Shown here: piece after piece, positions 34,240 to 43,500 of the stretch
Numbering within the stretch: position 1 is the first letter of the stretch
Layout of the letters: each line of letters begins with the position of its first letter
Assembly: GCF_020179605.1 (NCBI RefSeq)
Contig: NZ_JAINZO010000002.1
Location: 124,001-188,000 of the forward strand
Length of the DNA: 64,000 nt
Source: Geomonas agri
GTDB taxonomy: Bacteria > Desulfobacterota > Desulfuromonadia > Geobacterales > Geobacteraceae
Reading direction: 5' to 3'
Notes under the pieces: generated by a model
The model's input: the letters and a program-made list of their open reading frames with translations, nothing else
What the model was told of the DNA's origin: nothing
Database searches by the model: none
Translations under genes and position numbers: made by a program

Positions 34240-34974
34240 TTACCAGTCCTTCACGGTGATGGTCTTGCTGCCGGTGAGAACCACGCCGACCAGTTTCGGG
34301 CCGATCCCCTTGGCGACCTTGAAGTTCTCCTCCCTCTGAAAATCCGATCCGCCTTCGGTCTTGCCCATGATCGTCACGTGCAGGGGGTGCTCGCCGGTCA
34401 TGGCGTTCCCCACGTGGATCCGTTGCACGCCCCCCTTCCGCAACGCCTCGATCTCGTTGTAGGTATAGAGGTGATGGGCGACCTTCTTGCCGTCCATCTC
34501 GATGGTCACGGCGTCCAGGCGGAACTTCTCGGTCCCCTCCAGGGAGACGAAGATGGCGACCTGGGTGTCGGAGGGGTAGAGGAGCTTCTCTTCGAGCCGG
34601 TTCAGCTGCGCGGCGATGGAGAGGACATCCGCCTTGATCTCCTGGACCTGCTCGTCGAGCCCCTTGGTCTGCTCTTTGTCAGCCGCCCGCCTGGCCTCGG
34701 CCTTGACCACTCCCTGTCCGACCGGGAGTTGCGCGGGACTGGGCACGGGTGAGGCTTCGACGCCCTCCGCTGCGGTCTGCGCATCGGGCTTTTCGTCCGC
34801 GCTTCGCACGTCGATATCCTCGGGTATGGCCTGATCCTCAACACCCTCCGGTGCGACTTCTTCCCGCACGCTCTCCTGCCCCCCCGGTACCGGGGCAGCT
34901 CCCTGCGCATAGACAGGAAGGGTCAACAGAAGTGCCGACATCCCTACGACGATTACCTTCAGAACTTTGCTCAT
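34240..34974 (-). CDS. Periplasmic protein with coiled coil, 244 aa
   Basis: Signal peptide (VLKVIVVGMSALLLTLPVYAQ), an acidic low-complexity region, a short coiled coil (GLDEQVQEIKADVLSIAAQL) and a C-terminal beta domain (FVSLEGTEKFRLDAVTIEMD, HLYTYNEIEALRKGGVQRIH). I do not know the family; the C-terminal domain looks like a periplasmic binding or adaptor module. ATG at 34974, AGGTGG site; a GTG 9 bases upstream is possible. Confidence 0.8.
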   Translation of the reverse strand: MSKVLKVIVVGMSALLLTLPVYAQGAAPVPGGQESVREEVAPEGVEDQAIPEDIDVRSADEKPDAQTAAEGVEASPVPSPAQLPVGQGVVKAEARRAADKEQTKGLDEQVQEIKADVLSIAAQLNRLEEKLLYPSDTQVAIFVSLEGTEKFRLDAVTIEMDGKKVAHHLYTYNEIEALRKGGVQRIHVGNAMTGEHPLHVTIMGKTEGGSDFQREENFKVAKGIGPKLVGVVLTGSKTITVKDW

Positions 34975-35048
34975 GTCTGCCACCTATGTTTAGTTGTGCC
35001 TGCGTTCCGGGACGGGTTGCCGGCGGTTCATTTGAAGACAGTCGGGTT

Positions 35049-35083
35049 CCCCTCGCCCCCCGGGAGAGGGGCAGGGGTGAGGG
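35049..35083. repeat. CCCTCGCCC...GGTGAGGG repeat, second copy
   Basis: Nearly identical to 7611-7647. Lies in the 208-base gap between two genes of the large operon. Confidence 0.75.
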
Positions 35084-35118
35084 CGCTGCAACGGGCGAAG
35101 ATCTCCTGCATGGCCTCT

Positions 35119-35162
35119 CCCTCACCCGGCCTTCGGCCACCCTCTCCCGGAGGGCGAGGGGG
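35119..35162. repeat. CCCTCGCCC...GGTGAGGG repeat, third copy (inverted)
   Basis: CCCTCACCCGGCC...CTCTCCCGGAGGGCGAGGG; inverted relative to the copy 36 bases away, so the pair can form a large mRNA hairpin between operon genes. Confidence 0.75.
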
Positions 35163-35182
35163 TAAGGCCGCCTCAGACATGA

Positions 35183-38100
35183 CTAAATCATCCCCACCAC
35201 GTTGACGAATATTCCCTGGTGCCGATAGCTGAAGTCGGTCAGGTCGTCGGAGAAGTTGCTGAAGTTGTAGCCGCCCCCGACCTTGACGTTGTTGCCCAGG
35301 TGACGGTAAAGCCCCAGGAGCACGCCGCTGCGCCGGTCCTTCGCCTCCGGCAGGTCGAGCATCCGCCCTTCGACGAGCGCATCCCATTTGTGCAGGAAGT
35401 GCCAGTCGGCCCGCGCCACGTAGAGATGGGCGGTGCTGTCGAAGTACTCGGGGTTGACCCGGTCCATGCTGACCTGCCCGAGCCGGTAGGCGTACTTGCC
35501 GCCGATGCTCCAGCGCTCCGTCAGGTCGTAGGTGGCGTCGATCGACGCGATGTGGCTGCGCTGCATGACACCCGCGCTGGTGCTGGTGCCGTTTAGCTGT
35601 CCCACCGCGGGGAGGTTGAAGAAGTAGGTGTACTTGACCAAGGCGTTCAGGCGATCGTTGGCGACGGGGCGGTAGGCGTAGCCCACCACCGCCTCGGTAT
35701 AGCTGCCGTCGTAGAAATCCCCCTGCGAGCTGGTGCTCTGCGAGTAGTTGAACTTGCCGATCAGCCGCCAGTCCGGGGTCACCTGGTACTTCAGGCTGTT
35801 CTTGAACAGCCAGGTGGTCCGCTTCACCCGGCTCAGGTCCGACTGCTCGGCGTCGTCCACCCGGTATTCCACGGCGCTGGAGAGCTTCACCTTCTCAAAG
35901 CCGTACCCCGCGCTCACGCCCAGGGCTTTCCTCTTCAGCTCCGCGCCGGTGAGGTTGTCACGCAGGGTGCCAAACTCCCCCTTGGCCCCGAAGTTGAGCC
36001 GGTCAGTCGGGGCGAGGTCGACGCCGTAGGAGTGGAGCAGGCCGCTGGGGACGTCGCCGTGGGTGTAGCGTTCCTCGCCGTAGACGCTGGCGCTGTCCGA
36101 GTAGCGGGTGCGGAAGCCCGAGGTGAGGGCACCTTTCCTAGCCTGCACGCCGTTGTCGGAGCGCTCGTTCTCGAGGGCGTAGTTGGTATAGAGGGTGGTA
36201 CGGTCGCTGTAGAGGTACTCGCTGCCGAAGCGACCGGCCAGGCCCTGATTTCCCCCGGACGCCTCGCCGTTCAGCTTCAGGCGGTCGGTGACCCGGAAGG
36301 CGCCCCCCACGCCGCCCCGGCCGTTACCCTCACGGTTGCCGGTGGTGAGTACCGATTCCTGCCCGAAGAGGTAGCCGCTCCAGCGCGCCTTGGTGTCGTA
36401 GCCGACCTTCCCCACGACGTCGACGCGGTCCCCGGTCTCCTGGGTCAGGGGTACTACGGTCGACTGGTCCTTGCGGCTATCCAGGCGCGCCCCCACCCCG
36501 GCGCTCCAGTGCTCGTCCACCTGGTAGGTGCCGTTCACCTCGGCTGCCGTGGTCTGCAGCCCCTGGTCCACGTTGCGCTGGTCCGCCTTGACGTTGACCT
36601 TCAGGCGGTCGTTGACCGGCACCTCGGCGGTGCCGCCGACCAGAGTGGTTTCCTTTTCCGCTGCCTGGCCCGGTGCGGAGTACCCCGCCTCCAGGAGCTG
36701 GCTGTAGAGGGTAAAGCGCCCCCGCCAATCCTTATTCAGATCCTGCAGGGCGACGCTCGCATCGATCCGGTAGGCGTTGGCGGCGATCGCGGCAGCGACG
36801 GGTGCCTGCACGGTGCTGTAGTTGAAGCCGCCGTCGAGCGAGGTGGAGGTGAAGAGCCCCGCCCCCTTGCTGCGGCCGGTCTCCAGCTTGAGCCAGGTGG
36901 CGGCGGACTTGCGCAGGGTGAGGTCCGCACCGGCGAGGCTCTCGTCGATGTCGCCGTCCTTGCCGCCGGTGCCGGTGAGGCCCAGTTTCACATAGTCGCC
37001 GAACCAGTAGTGGGCCCGGCCGCCGAAGGTCATGGTGTCCAGTTCCGCGGCTCCCGGCGTGTACTCGTAGCGGGCCACCAGGTAGACGGGGTTGCCGTCG
37101 ATGGTGTCGCTGTGCACCAGGAGGTTGTCCGCCGCCGTCGACTCCAGGGGCTGGGTGAGGACCAGGCGTCCCTGAAGGTAATCGACGTCGTAGTCCTGGA
37201 CCGGGGTCAGGTCCTTCACCGCCAGCACCATGTTGGAATCCTTGTCCCGGATCTCGATGCGCACCCGCTCGGAACCCTGCAGGATGTCCTGCCGGCGCAG
37301 GTAGTAGAGCGACCCGCCGGTGCCGCGGAACTCGTCGCGGCCGGCCACCGTGCCGGGCTCGGCGGCGAACCCGTCCACCATGAAGCGCTTCTCGCCGAAG
37401 CTGGTGACGCCGGGGATCTGGTAGTGGAGGTTCGCGCCGTAGAGCCCGCGGTCCACGTGGGCCAGGTCGTTGTCGAGGTACCCGATCCTGAAGTTGCCCC
37501 ACAGGCCGTAGTTCTGGTCCTTTTTCAGCCGGGCGTAAAACTTACCGCTGGTGGGGGCATCCTCCAGCACGGTCGAATCGTCGCCGTAGGTCGGGAAGTG
37601 GTAGTCCTGGTCGATGCGCCGAAACAGCGACTCGGGCGACTTGTCCAAGAAGTTGCTGAAGAGCTGGTCCAGGGGAGCTTCCCGCGTGTCGGCGCTGGCG
37701 GTGAGCCCCCAGCCGTCGCCGAAGGTCCCCTTAGTGTAGAAGGCGAGGCGCCCCTCGGCGTTGAAGTCGTGGCTGTAGCGCGGCTGGTCCGGGGCGAGCA
37801 GCTTGGCGGGGCCGCTGGTCTTGTCCGCAGAGAAGGTCAGGTCGGCGATCCCGACGGTGAACCAGTCGCTTTTGGGCATGGCCAGGTCGCGCAGGAAGAG
37901 CTCGCCGTTGCCAGCCTTGTCCAGCACCGCCACCTCCACGGTGTGCATCCCCTTGGGGAGGATCTCCTCGACGATGAAGCGCCCGTTGCCGTCCACCGGT
38001 CCCGGGTAGCCGGCCAACCAGACCCGGTGCTCGGTGGGGATGGAGCTGCCGTAGGCCTGGACGGTACCGCCGGCGACCGGGATGTTGCGCTCCCCGATGC

Positions 38101-40309
38101 GGCTGCCGCCGTACCCGGCCAGGAGTTCCCGTTCCGGGTCCGACTTGGCGGTGCCGGGATCGACCTGTTCGACCACCCACAGCGGCTGGGCGACGGTCTC
38201 GTCGTAGTTCCCCTGCGCGTCGTAGACGCGGACCAGGTACTTGAGCTCACGGGCCGGGGTGACCGGGTTTTCGAAGTTCGCGCTCCAGGTGGCCATCCCC
38301 TCGCCGTCCATGGGGACTACCGCCAGCGGCAGGTCGCGCACCGAGCGCTCCTCGTCGAAGATCCTCACCTCCGCGCGCTTTATGAAACTGTGGTAGTTGG
38401 CGTAGAGGCGGAAGCGGACCAGGTTCTCGGCGAACTCCGTCCCCGGCAGGTCCTCGTACCGGATGCTGCGCGGCCAGGCGGTGACGTTCAGCCGGCGGTA
38501 GGCCCTCAGGTTGTCGTACTTGAATTCGATCCTCGCGACCTGCAGCGCCACGTCGGTGCAGCGCTGCAGGTCGGGGATGCTCTTGTTCAGGTCGTCGACC
38601 GGCTTGCCGTCCACCGAGATGCGCAGGAGGTTGAGCGCCAGGGGATCGGCCGCGTTCACCTCCCGGGTCATGCGCAGGATGTCCACCCCCTCGTAGTCGT
38701 TGACCGGGACCTGCTCGTCATAGACCACCTGCACCTCGACCCGCGACTCGCCGGTGCCGGTGAAGCCGGTCGCGACCACGTCCGCCGACTGCACGTAGCC
38801 CCGCCCCTCGAACTCCGCCTGCTTCGGGACGAGCCCCATCTTCGCGCTCACCTCGGTCATGCCGCGCCGGGCGCGCGCGGTGGCCCAGCCGATGTCGTCG
38901 CCGTAGACGGCGGCGGTGCGACGCTCCAGCCGCTCGTTGCTGATGTAGCCGATGAAGCGCAGGCGCACGTTGCTGCGCTGCTTGATGTCGTCCATGAGCG
39001 TTTTCAGCCGCTCGGTGTACCCCTCGGGGAGCACCGGGTTGCCGTCCTGGAACAGGATGGCCGGGATGGGACCGGAGGGAGGATCGTAGACCCTGGTGAC
39101 GGTCTGGGCTTCGGCATCCTCTGGGCAGAGTTGCGGCTCGTCGGACAGTTCCTGGAGCGCGTCGTCGTGCCAGAACTCCACCGCAACGCGCCGGTTCAGC
39201 GCCCGCCCCTGCGGGGTGTCGTTGGAGGCCACCGGTTGTGTGGCCCCTTTCCCCTCGCTTTCGAAGGAGACCGGGGTACTCTTCAGCGCGTCCTGCACGG
39301 CGAGGGCGACGCGCCGGGCGACCGCCTTGGAGAGCCCCAGCTGGTCGCCGTAGATGCGCTCGTCACGCGCCTCCAGCGGCGTCGTGTCGCTGTAGGCGAT
39401 GAACTTGACGGCGATGTGCTGCTTGCCGGCCAGGTTGTTCAAGGCCTGCCTTACCTGGTGCGGGAAATCCTCCGGCACAGTCAGCATGGCGGCGTCGTAC
39501 TGCAGGGGGGCGACGAGGTTCTTGATCCGGACCCGGTGCGAAAGCCCTTCCTGGTAGCGCATCTTGCAGACCGTCTCGGTGCGGCAGATCTTGACCCGGT
39601 TCACCTGCGCCGGGACGATCACTTCCTTTTCCACCATCTTTTCGCCGATCTCGTCGTACCAGACCTCGACCTCCACCCGCCGGTTCAGCGCCCTCCCCTC
39701 CTCGGTGGCGTTGGAGGCGACCGGCTTGGCGTCGCCCATCCCTTCATAGGAGATCGCCTCCGGGGGAAGCCCCAGGGCGCGCTGGCAGTACTCGGCCGTG
39801 GTGCCGGCGCGCTCGCGGGACAGGCCGGTGTTGTCGCCGAACTTCGCCTGCAGCGCACCGCTCAGCCGTTGCGTGTCGGCGTGCCCCACGAAATGGAGGC
39901 GGACGTTATTGCGGCCCCGCATCTTCTCCAGCACGCCGCGCAGAAGCTCCAGGTACTCCCGGGTGATGTCGGCCTCGCCGGTGCGGAAGCGGATGGGCGG
40001 CACCAGGTTGGTCAGCTTGACCGTCTTCACGTCCTTCTCGGCAACCTGACGCTTCTCGGTGCGGTCCCCCTGGTCCTGCGCGAAAACGGACGGGTCGAGC
40101 AGCCACGGCGTATAGGTCGCTTCCTTGGGAAGATGCCCCTCGGTCGTCTCACCGGGACCGGCTGCGTCCCGGACGTTGGGGGTCGCGACCGCCGGCGCGG
40201 CGGCAGCCTTGGCGACCGGCGCGGGTGTGCTCTCCGCACGGGCCGCGGGCCCGGCTGCTGCCAGCGACGCGAGGATCATGCATGTAAGGGCGATACGTTG
40301 CTTCACCAT
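35183..40309 (-). CDS. OmpA-triplicate outer-membrane beta-barrel protein, 1,708 aa
   Basis: Signal peptide (MVKQRIALTCMILASLAAAG). Three successive OmpA-like domains: near residues 95-220 (LRLH-type FVGHADTQRLSG, GRALNRRVEVEVWYDE), 245-370 (AYSDTTPLEARDERIYGDQL, GRALNRRVAVEFWHDD) and 395-515 (IGYISNERLERRTAAVYGDD). Then Ig-like strands (~600-800) and a long C-terminal barrel of repeated amphipathic strands (GLWGNFRIGYLD, ATWLKLETGRSKG, WSAGVGARLDSR, YGVDLAPTDRLNFGAKGEFG) ending IFVNVVGMI. It probably anchors or secretes the giant DUF11 protein encoded upstream. The start is ATG 40309; ATG 40318 is possible. Confidence 0.88.
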   Translation of the reverse strand: MVKQRIALTCMILASLAAAGPAARAESTPAPVAKAAAAPAVATPNVRDAAGPGETTEGHLPKEATYTPWLLDPSVFAQDQGDRTEKRQVAEKDVKTVKLTNLVPPIRFRTGEADITREYLELLRGVLEKMRGRNNVRLHFVGHADTQRLSGALQAKFGDNTGLSRERAGTTAEYCQRALGLPPEAISYEGMGDAKPVASNATEEGRALNRRVEVEVWYDEIGEKMVEKEVIVPAQVNRVKICRTETVCKMRYQEGLSHRVRIKNLVAPLQYDAAMLTVPEDFPHQVRQALNNLAGKQHIAVKFIAYSDTTPLEARDERIYGDQLGLSKAVARRVALAVQDALKSTPVSFESEGKGATQPVASNDTPQGRALNRRVAVEFWHDDALQELSDEPQLCPEDAEAQTVTRVYDPPSGPIPAILFQDGNPVLPEGYTERLKTLMDDIKQRSNVRLRFIGYISNERLERRTAAVYGDDIGWATARARRGMTEVSAKMGLVPKQAEFEGRGYVQSADVVATGFTGTGESRVEVQVVYDEQVPVNDYEGVDILRMTREVNAADPLALNLLRISVDGKPVDDLNKSIPDLQRCTDVALQVARIEFKYDNLRAYRRLNVTAWPRSIRYEDLPGTEFAENLVRFRLYANYHSFIKRAEVRIFDEERSVRDLPLAVVPMDGEGMATWSANFENPVTPARELKYLVRVYDAQGNYDETVAQPLWVVEQVDPGTAKSDPERELLAGYGGSRIGERNIPVAGGTVQAYGSSIPTEHRVWLAGYPGPVDGNGRFIVEEILPKGMHTVEVAVLDKAGNGELFLRDLAMPKSDWFTVGIADLTFSADKTSGPAKLLAPDQPRYSHDFNAEGRLAFYTKGTFGDGWGLTASADTREAPLDQLFSNFLDKSPESLFRRIDQDYHFPTYGDDSTVLEDAPTSGKFYARLKKDQNYGLWGNFRIGYLDNDLAHVDRGLYGANLHYQIPGVTSFGEKRFMVDGFAAEPGTVAGRDEFRGTGGSLYYLRRQDILQGSERVRIEIRDKDSNMVLAVKDLTPVQDYDVDYLQGRLVLTQPLESTAADNLLVHSDTIDGNPVYLVARYEYTPGAAELDTMTFGGRAHYWFGDYVKLGLTGTGGKDGDIDESLAGADLTLRKSAATWLKLETGRSKGAGLFTSTSLDGGFNYSTVQAPVAAAIAANAYRIDASVALQDLNKDWRGRFTLYSQLLEAGYSAPGQAAEKETTLVGGTAEVPVNDRLKVNVKADQRNVDQGLQTTAAEVNGTYQVDEHWSAGVGARLDSRKDQSTVVPLTQETGDRVDVVGKVGYDTKARWSGYLFGQESVLTTGNREGNGRGGVGGAFRVTDRLKLNGEASGGNQGLAGRFGSEYLYSDRTTLYTNYALENERSDNGVQARKGALTSGFRTRYSDSASVYGEERYTHGDVPSGLLHSYGVDLAPTDRLNFGAKGEFGTLRDNLTGAELKRKALGVSAGYGFEKVKLSSAVEYRVDDAEQSDLSRVKRTTWLFKNSLKYQVTPDWRLIGKFNYSQSTSSQGDFYDGSYTEAVVGYAYRPVANDRLNALVKYTYFFNLPAVGQLNGTSTSAGVMQRSHIASIDATYDLTERWSIGGKYAYRLGQVSMDRVNPEYFDSTAHLYVARADWHFLHKWDALVEGRMLDLPEAKDRRSGVLLGLYRHLGNNVKVGGGYNFSNFSDDLTDFSYRHQGIFVNVVGMI

Positions 40310-40396
40310 TGGTCCCATCCATCTACCCAAACAGGTTGAGGTTTCTTTGTTGAATGCCATTGCACGAGCTGCCTGAGCCTCCCCCTCCCCGCAGCG

Positions 40397-40449
40397 TCCC
40401 CCACCCCATACCCCCCTCCCGGATCGGGAGGGGGGTATGGGGTGGGGGA
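40397..40449. repeat. Perfect 25-bp palindrome inside the large operon
   Basis: Arms TCCCCCACCCCATACCCCCC... and complement, with a 3-base loop, in the gap between the giant adhesin gene and the OmpA-barrel gene. Expected to form a very stable mRNA hairpin that could set the expression ratio of the two. Confidence 0.85.
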
Positions 40450-40503
40450 TCCCCTTGGAACAGGGAAAGAAGAGCCGGCTCCTCCCCTGCAAGACTATTC
40501 CGG

Positions 40504-43500
40504 TCACGGCGGCGCACCCCGGCGCCAGAAGACCTCGGTCTCGATGGTGAGGGGGTAACCGTCCCCCCACTTGCCCGAGATCTCCGTCTTGAGCGCCTTG
40601 AGACGCTGCTCCACCAGGGCCTTGCTCTCCACCTCGGCGAGGTAGGAAAGCCGCAGCACCGCCGGTGCCTTGCGCAGTTCCTTCAAAAGGAGGTCGATCC
40701 TCGGCTGCCATTGCCTGCGCAGCCTCATCCCGTTGGGCTCGAAGGCGCCGTCGGCGACGTCCAGGGACACCACGTGGTGAATGGCCGCGCCGAAGTCAAA
40801 GCGCAGCATCTTGCCCCGCGTGGCCCGCTGCACTTGGGGGTTTTCTCCGGTGACGCGGTACCCGGTGGGGAGCGTGCGCTCGTCGAGCTTCAGGATAAAG
40901 TTGCTGCCGCGGTCCTGGTCCGGCACCACCGCGCAGGTGATGTGGAAGCGGCCGAACTCGTCGGTGGTGGCCACCAGCCCCCGGGCGGTCACGGCGCGCA
41001 CGCCGGCGAGCCCTTTTTCTCCCTGGTCCGGATAGCCGTTGGCGTTGGCGTCGTCGAAGACCTTGCCGATCACGTCGGTGCAGTCGAGGTCCGCATCGGG
41101 GATGACGCGGACGGTCGCCGAGGCGACCCCGGAGGCGACGCTGTCGGTGATGGTGCTCAGCACCTGGGCGCGGTTCACGTACTCCCCCTCGGAGACGCCG
41201 GAGCCGACGATCATGAGGAAGGTGATGCTGTGGCTGGTGCTGCTGGTGAGCTGCGCGACGCTCCAGGTCATCTGGCGCGTGTTCAGCGTCGGCTCGGCCT
41301 TGCGGCCGTCCAGGCGCGCCGACCCGGCCACGTACTTGAATCCCGCCGGGAAGGTGTCCACCACGCTCAGGTCCCTGAGGGTCGCCCCCAAGGTGTTGTT
41401 GAGGGTGATGGTGTAGGGGACCAGGGCGCCGCGCGACACGTCGGTGACGGCCGCGGTCTTGGTGATGGCGACTGCCGTGTTGAGGGTCGGATCGACGGCG
41501 ATGTGGTTGTTGTAGATCTGGCTGTAGCCCGGCTGCAGGTTGTCCAGGGTGAGCCGCAGGTAATAGGCGGTGGCGGCGCCGGGGAGGACCGACGTGCCGG
41601 GCGCCAGGTCCGACGCCTGCGCCTCGCAGTACCCGGCCGTGGTCGGCACCGCGTCGAAGGCGCTGCTGGGGCAGGCCGGGACGGCGAAGGAGGCAGTGCT
41701 GTCGCTGGAGGCGGGCGGCACCAGCTTGGAGACGCCAGCCATGTAACCGGTAGCCGGGGGGGTCACCTGGATCAGGTACTCCCCGCCGGAGGGGCAGGAG
41801 GGATCGCTGAAGTTGAGGTCAAATTTATAGAGGCCGCTGGCGGTGGTGACCTGCCCCTGCTGCACCGGGTCGTTGAAGCAGCTCGCGGCGACGGGGAGGC
41901 GGCTCCCCGCCTGGACCATGGTGAGGGTCGCACCCGGCACCGGGGTGCGCACGATGGAGTTGTAGACCACGCCGTTGGGTGTGAGCGGCAGGTTCAGCTC
42001 CTGCAGCAGCGAGCCGCCGCCGGCCACGATGTCGGAGATGCGCTGCATGCCGTTGGTGAAGGGAGAGCTGCACCATCCCAGGAGGGCGGTGGCGGCACCG
42101 GCGCCCGGCGCGCGGAAGCGGAGTTCGTACTTGATCGCCGTGCCGGCGTTGGGGGGCACCCCGCTGAAACGGTAGGAGCCGTCGGTAGAGCTCTTCACCG
42201 TACCCACCACGCGGCCGTCCTGGTACAGGTCCACCGTCCAGCCCGCGGAAGGAAGCTCGCCGCCATCGAGGACGTTGTCGTGGTTCGCGTCCTGCCACAC
42301 CGATCCGGTGAGGCTTGCGCTCCCCGGCATGCCGCCGACGGTGACCGAAGTCCCCGCGCTCGCCACCCGAGTCGGGGTATCCCAGCTCGCCTGGGCGGTG
42401 TTGTTGACCACGCTGCCGCTGGACACGGTGGCGTTCAGCTTCACCTGGAAGCGCATCACGACGGCAGCACCCGGCGCCAGGGGGCCGTAGCTGGCACCGT
42501 AGTTGGCACTGAGGACCGGGGCCGCATAGGTGACCCCGTTGGAGGAGCCGTTCATGACCCCGGAACCGGTGAGGTAGCTCGCCTGGGGGAGGAGCGGGGT
42601 CAGGTCGTCGGTCAGCACCACGCCCGTGGCTGGCACCAGGCCCACGTTGGTGGCGCGCACGGTGTATTCCAGGACGCTCCCCGGGAGCGCTGCACCGCCG
42701 CCGACCACCACGGCTGACTTGGTGATGCTGAGCTGCTGTGCGTTCCCCACCGCGATCACGGTAGGCTGGTAGCCGTTGGTGGGGGTGCCGTCGGAGTCGG
42801 TGGCCAAAAGCGGCAGTTCCGTGCTGGCCACGCTCCCCTGGTTGCTGATCACGGTACCCGGGGCGACCCCCTGGTTGACCTGGACCTTGAAGGTTACGAC
42901 ACCGGTGCCGCCTGCCGCGAGGGTCCCGGCGGTCGCGGGGGGCGCTGGCGGGGTGACGCCCGGGGAGACGACACCGATGCCGTTGGTGAGGGGGGATACT
43001 CCGGCCGCCGCGTCGGCCACCGCCGCGCCGTTCAGGCGTACGCTGTTGGCGACGTAGGTGGTGTTGGCGGGGATGGCGTCGGTGAGCAGGACGCCGGTCG
43101 CGGCGGTCCCCCCCGAGTTGGTCATGGTGATGGTGTACTGGAGCTCGTCGCCGGGATCGACCAGGCCGTCGCCGTTGGCGTCGCCGACGAGCTGGACCGT
43201 CTTCAGCGCGTAGAGAAGCGGCAGGTTGCCGACCACCACCGTGGTGGGATCGTTGGGCACCGGCGTCGCCGGGTTGTCGGATGCCTCTTCCGGGAACGGG
43301 CCGCTTGCCGCACCGGTCCCGGCCAGGAAGGCCTGGTTGGAGATGAGCGTTCCGGCCACCACGCTCCTGCTGATCCTCACCTCGAAGGTGATGGTGGCCA
43401 CGTTACTCGCAGCACCCGCCGCCGCGGGCATGGTGCCCGGTACCGGGTTCGCCGGCGAGTTGACCGTCATCCCGCTCTGCAGCGGGCTGGCACCGCCGAC

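Noticed and set aside
36032-40339. Long open frame on the plus strand opposite the OmpA-barrel gene (over 1,400 codons)
   Set aside because: A mirror of GC-rich codon use on the minus strand; its product is Val/Gly/Arg/His-rich without domains, while the minus strand has a signal peptide and clear OmpA and barrel features. The same applies to long plus-strand frames at 29546-32350, 32347-34752 and 47500-49104.
40310-40711. 134-residue upstream extension of the OmpA-barrel gene
   Set aside because: It runs through the perfect palindrome and into the end of the adhesin gene, and would bury the signal peptide.
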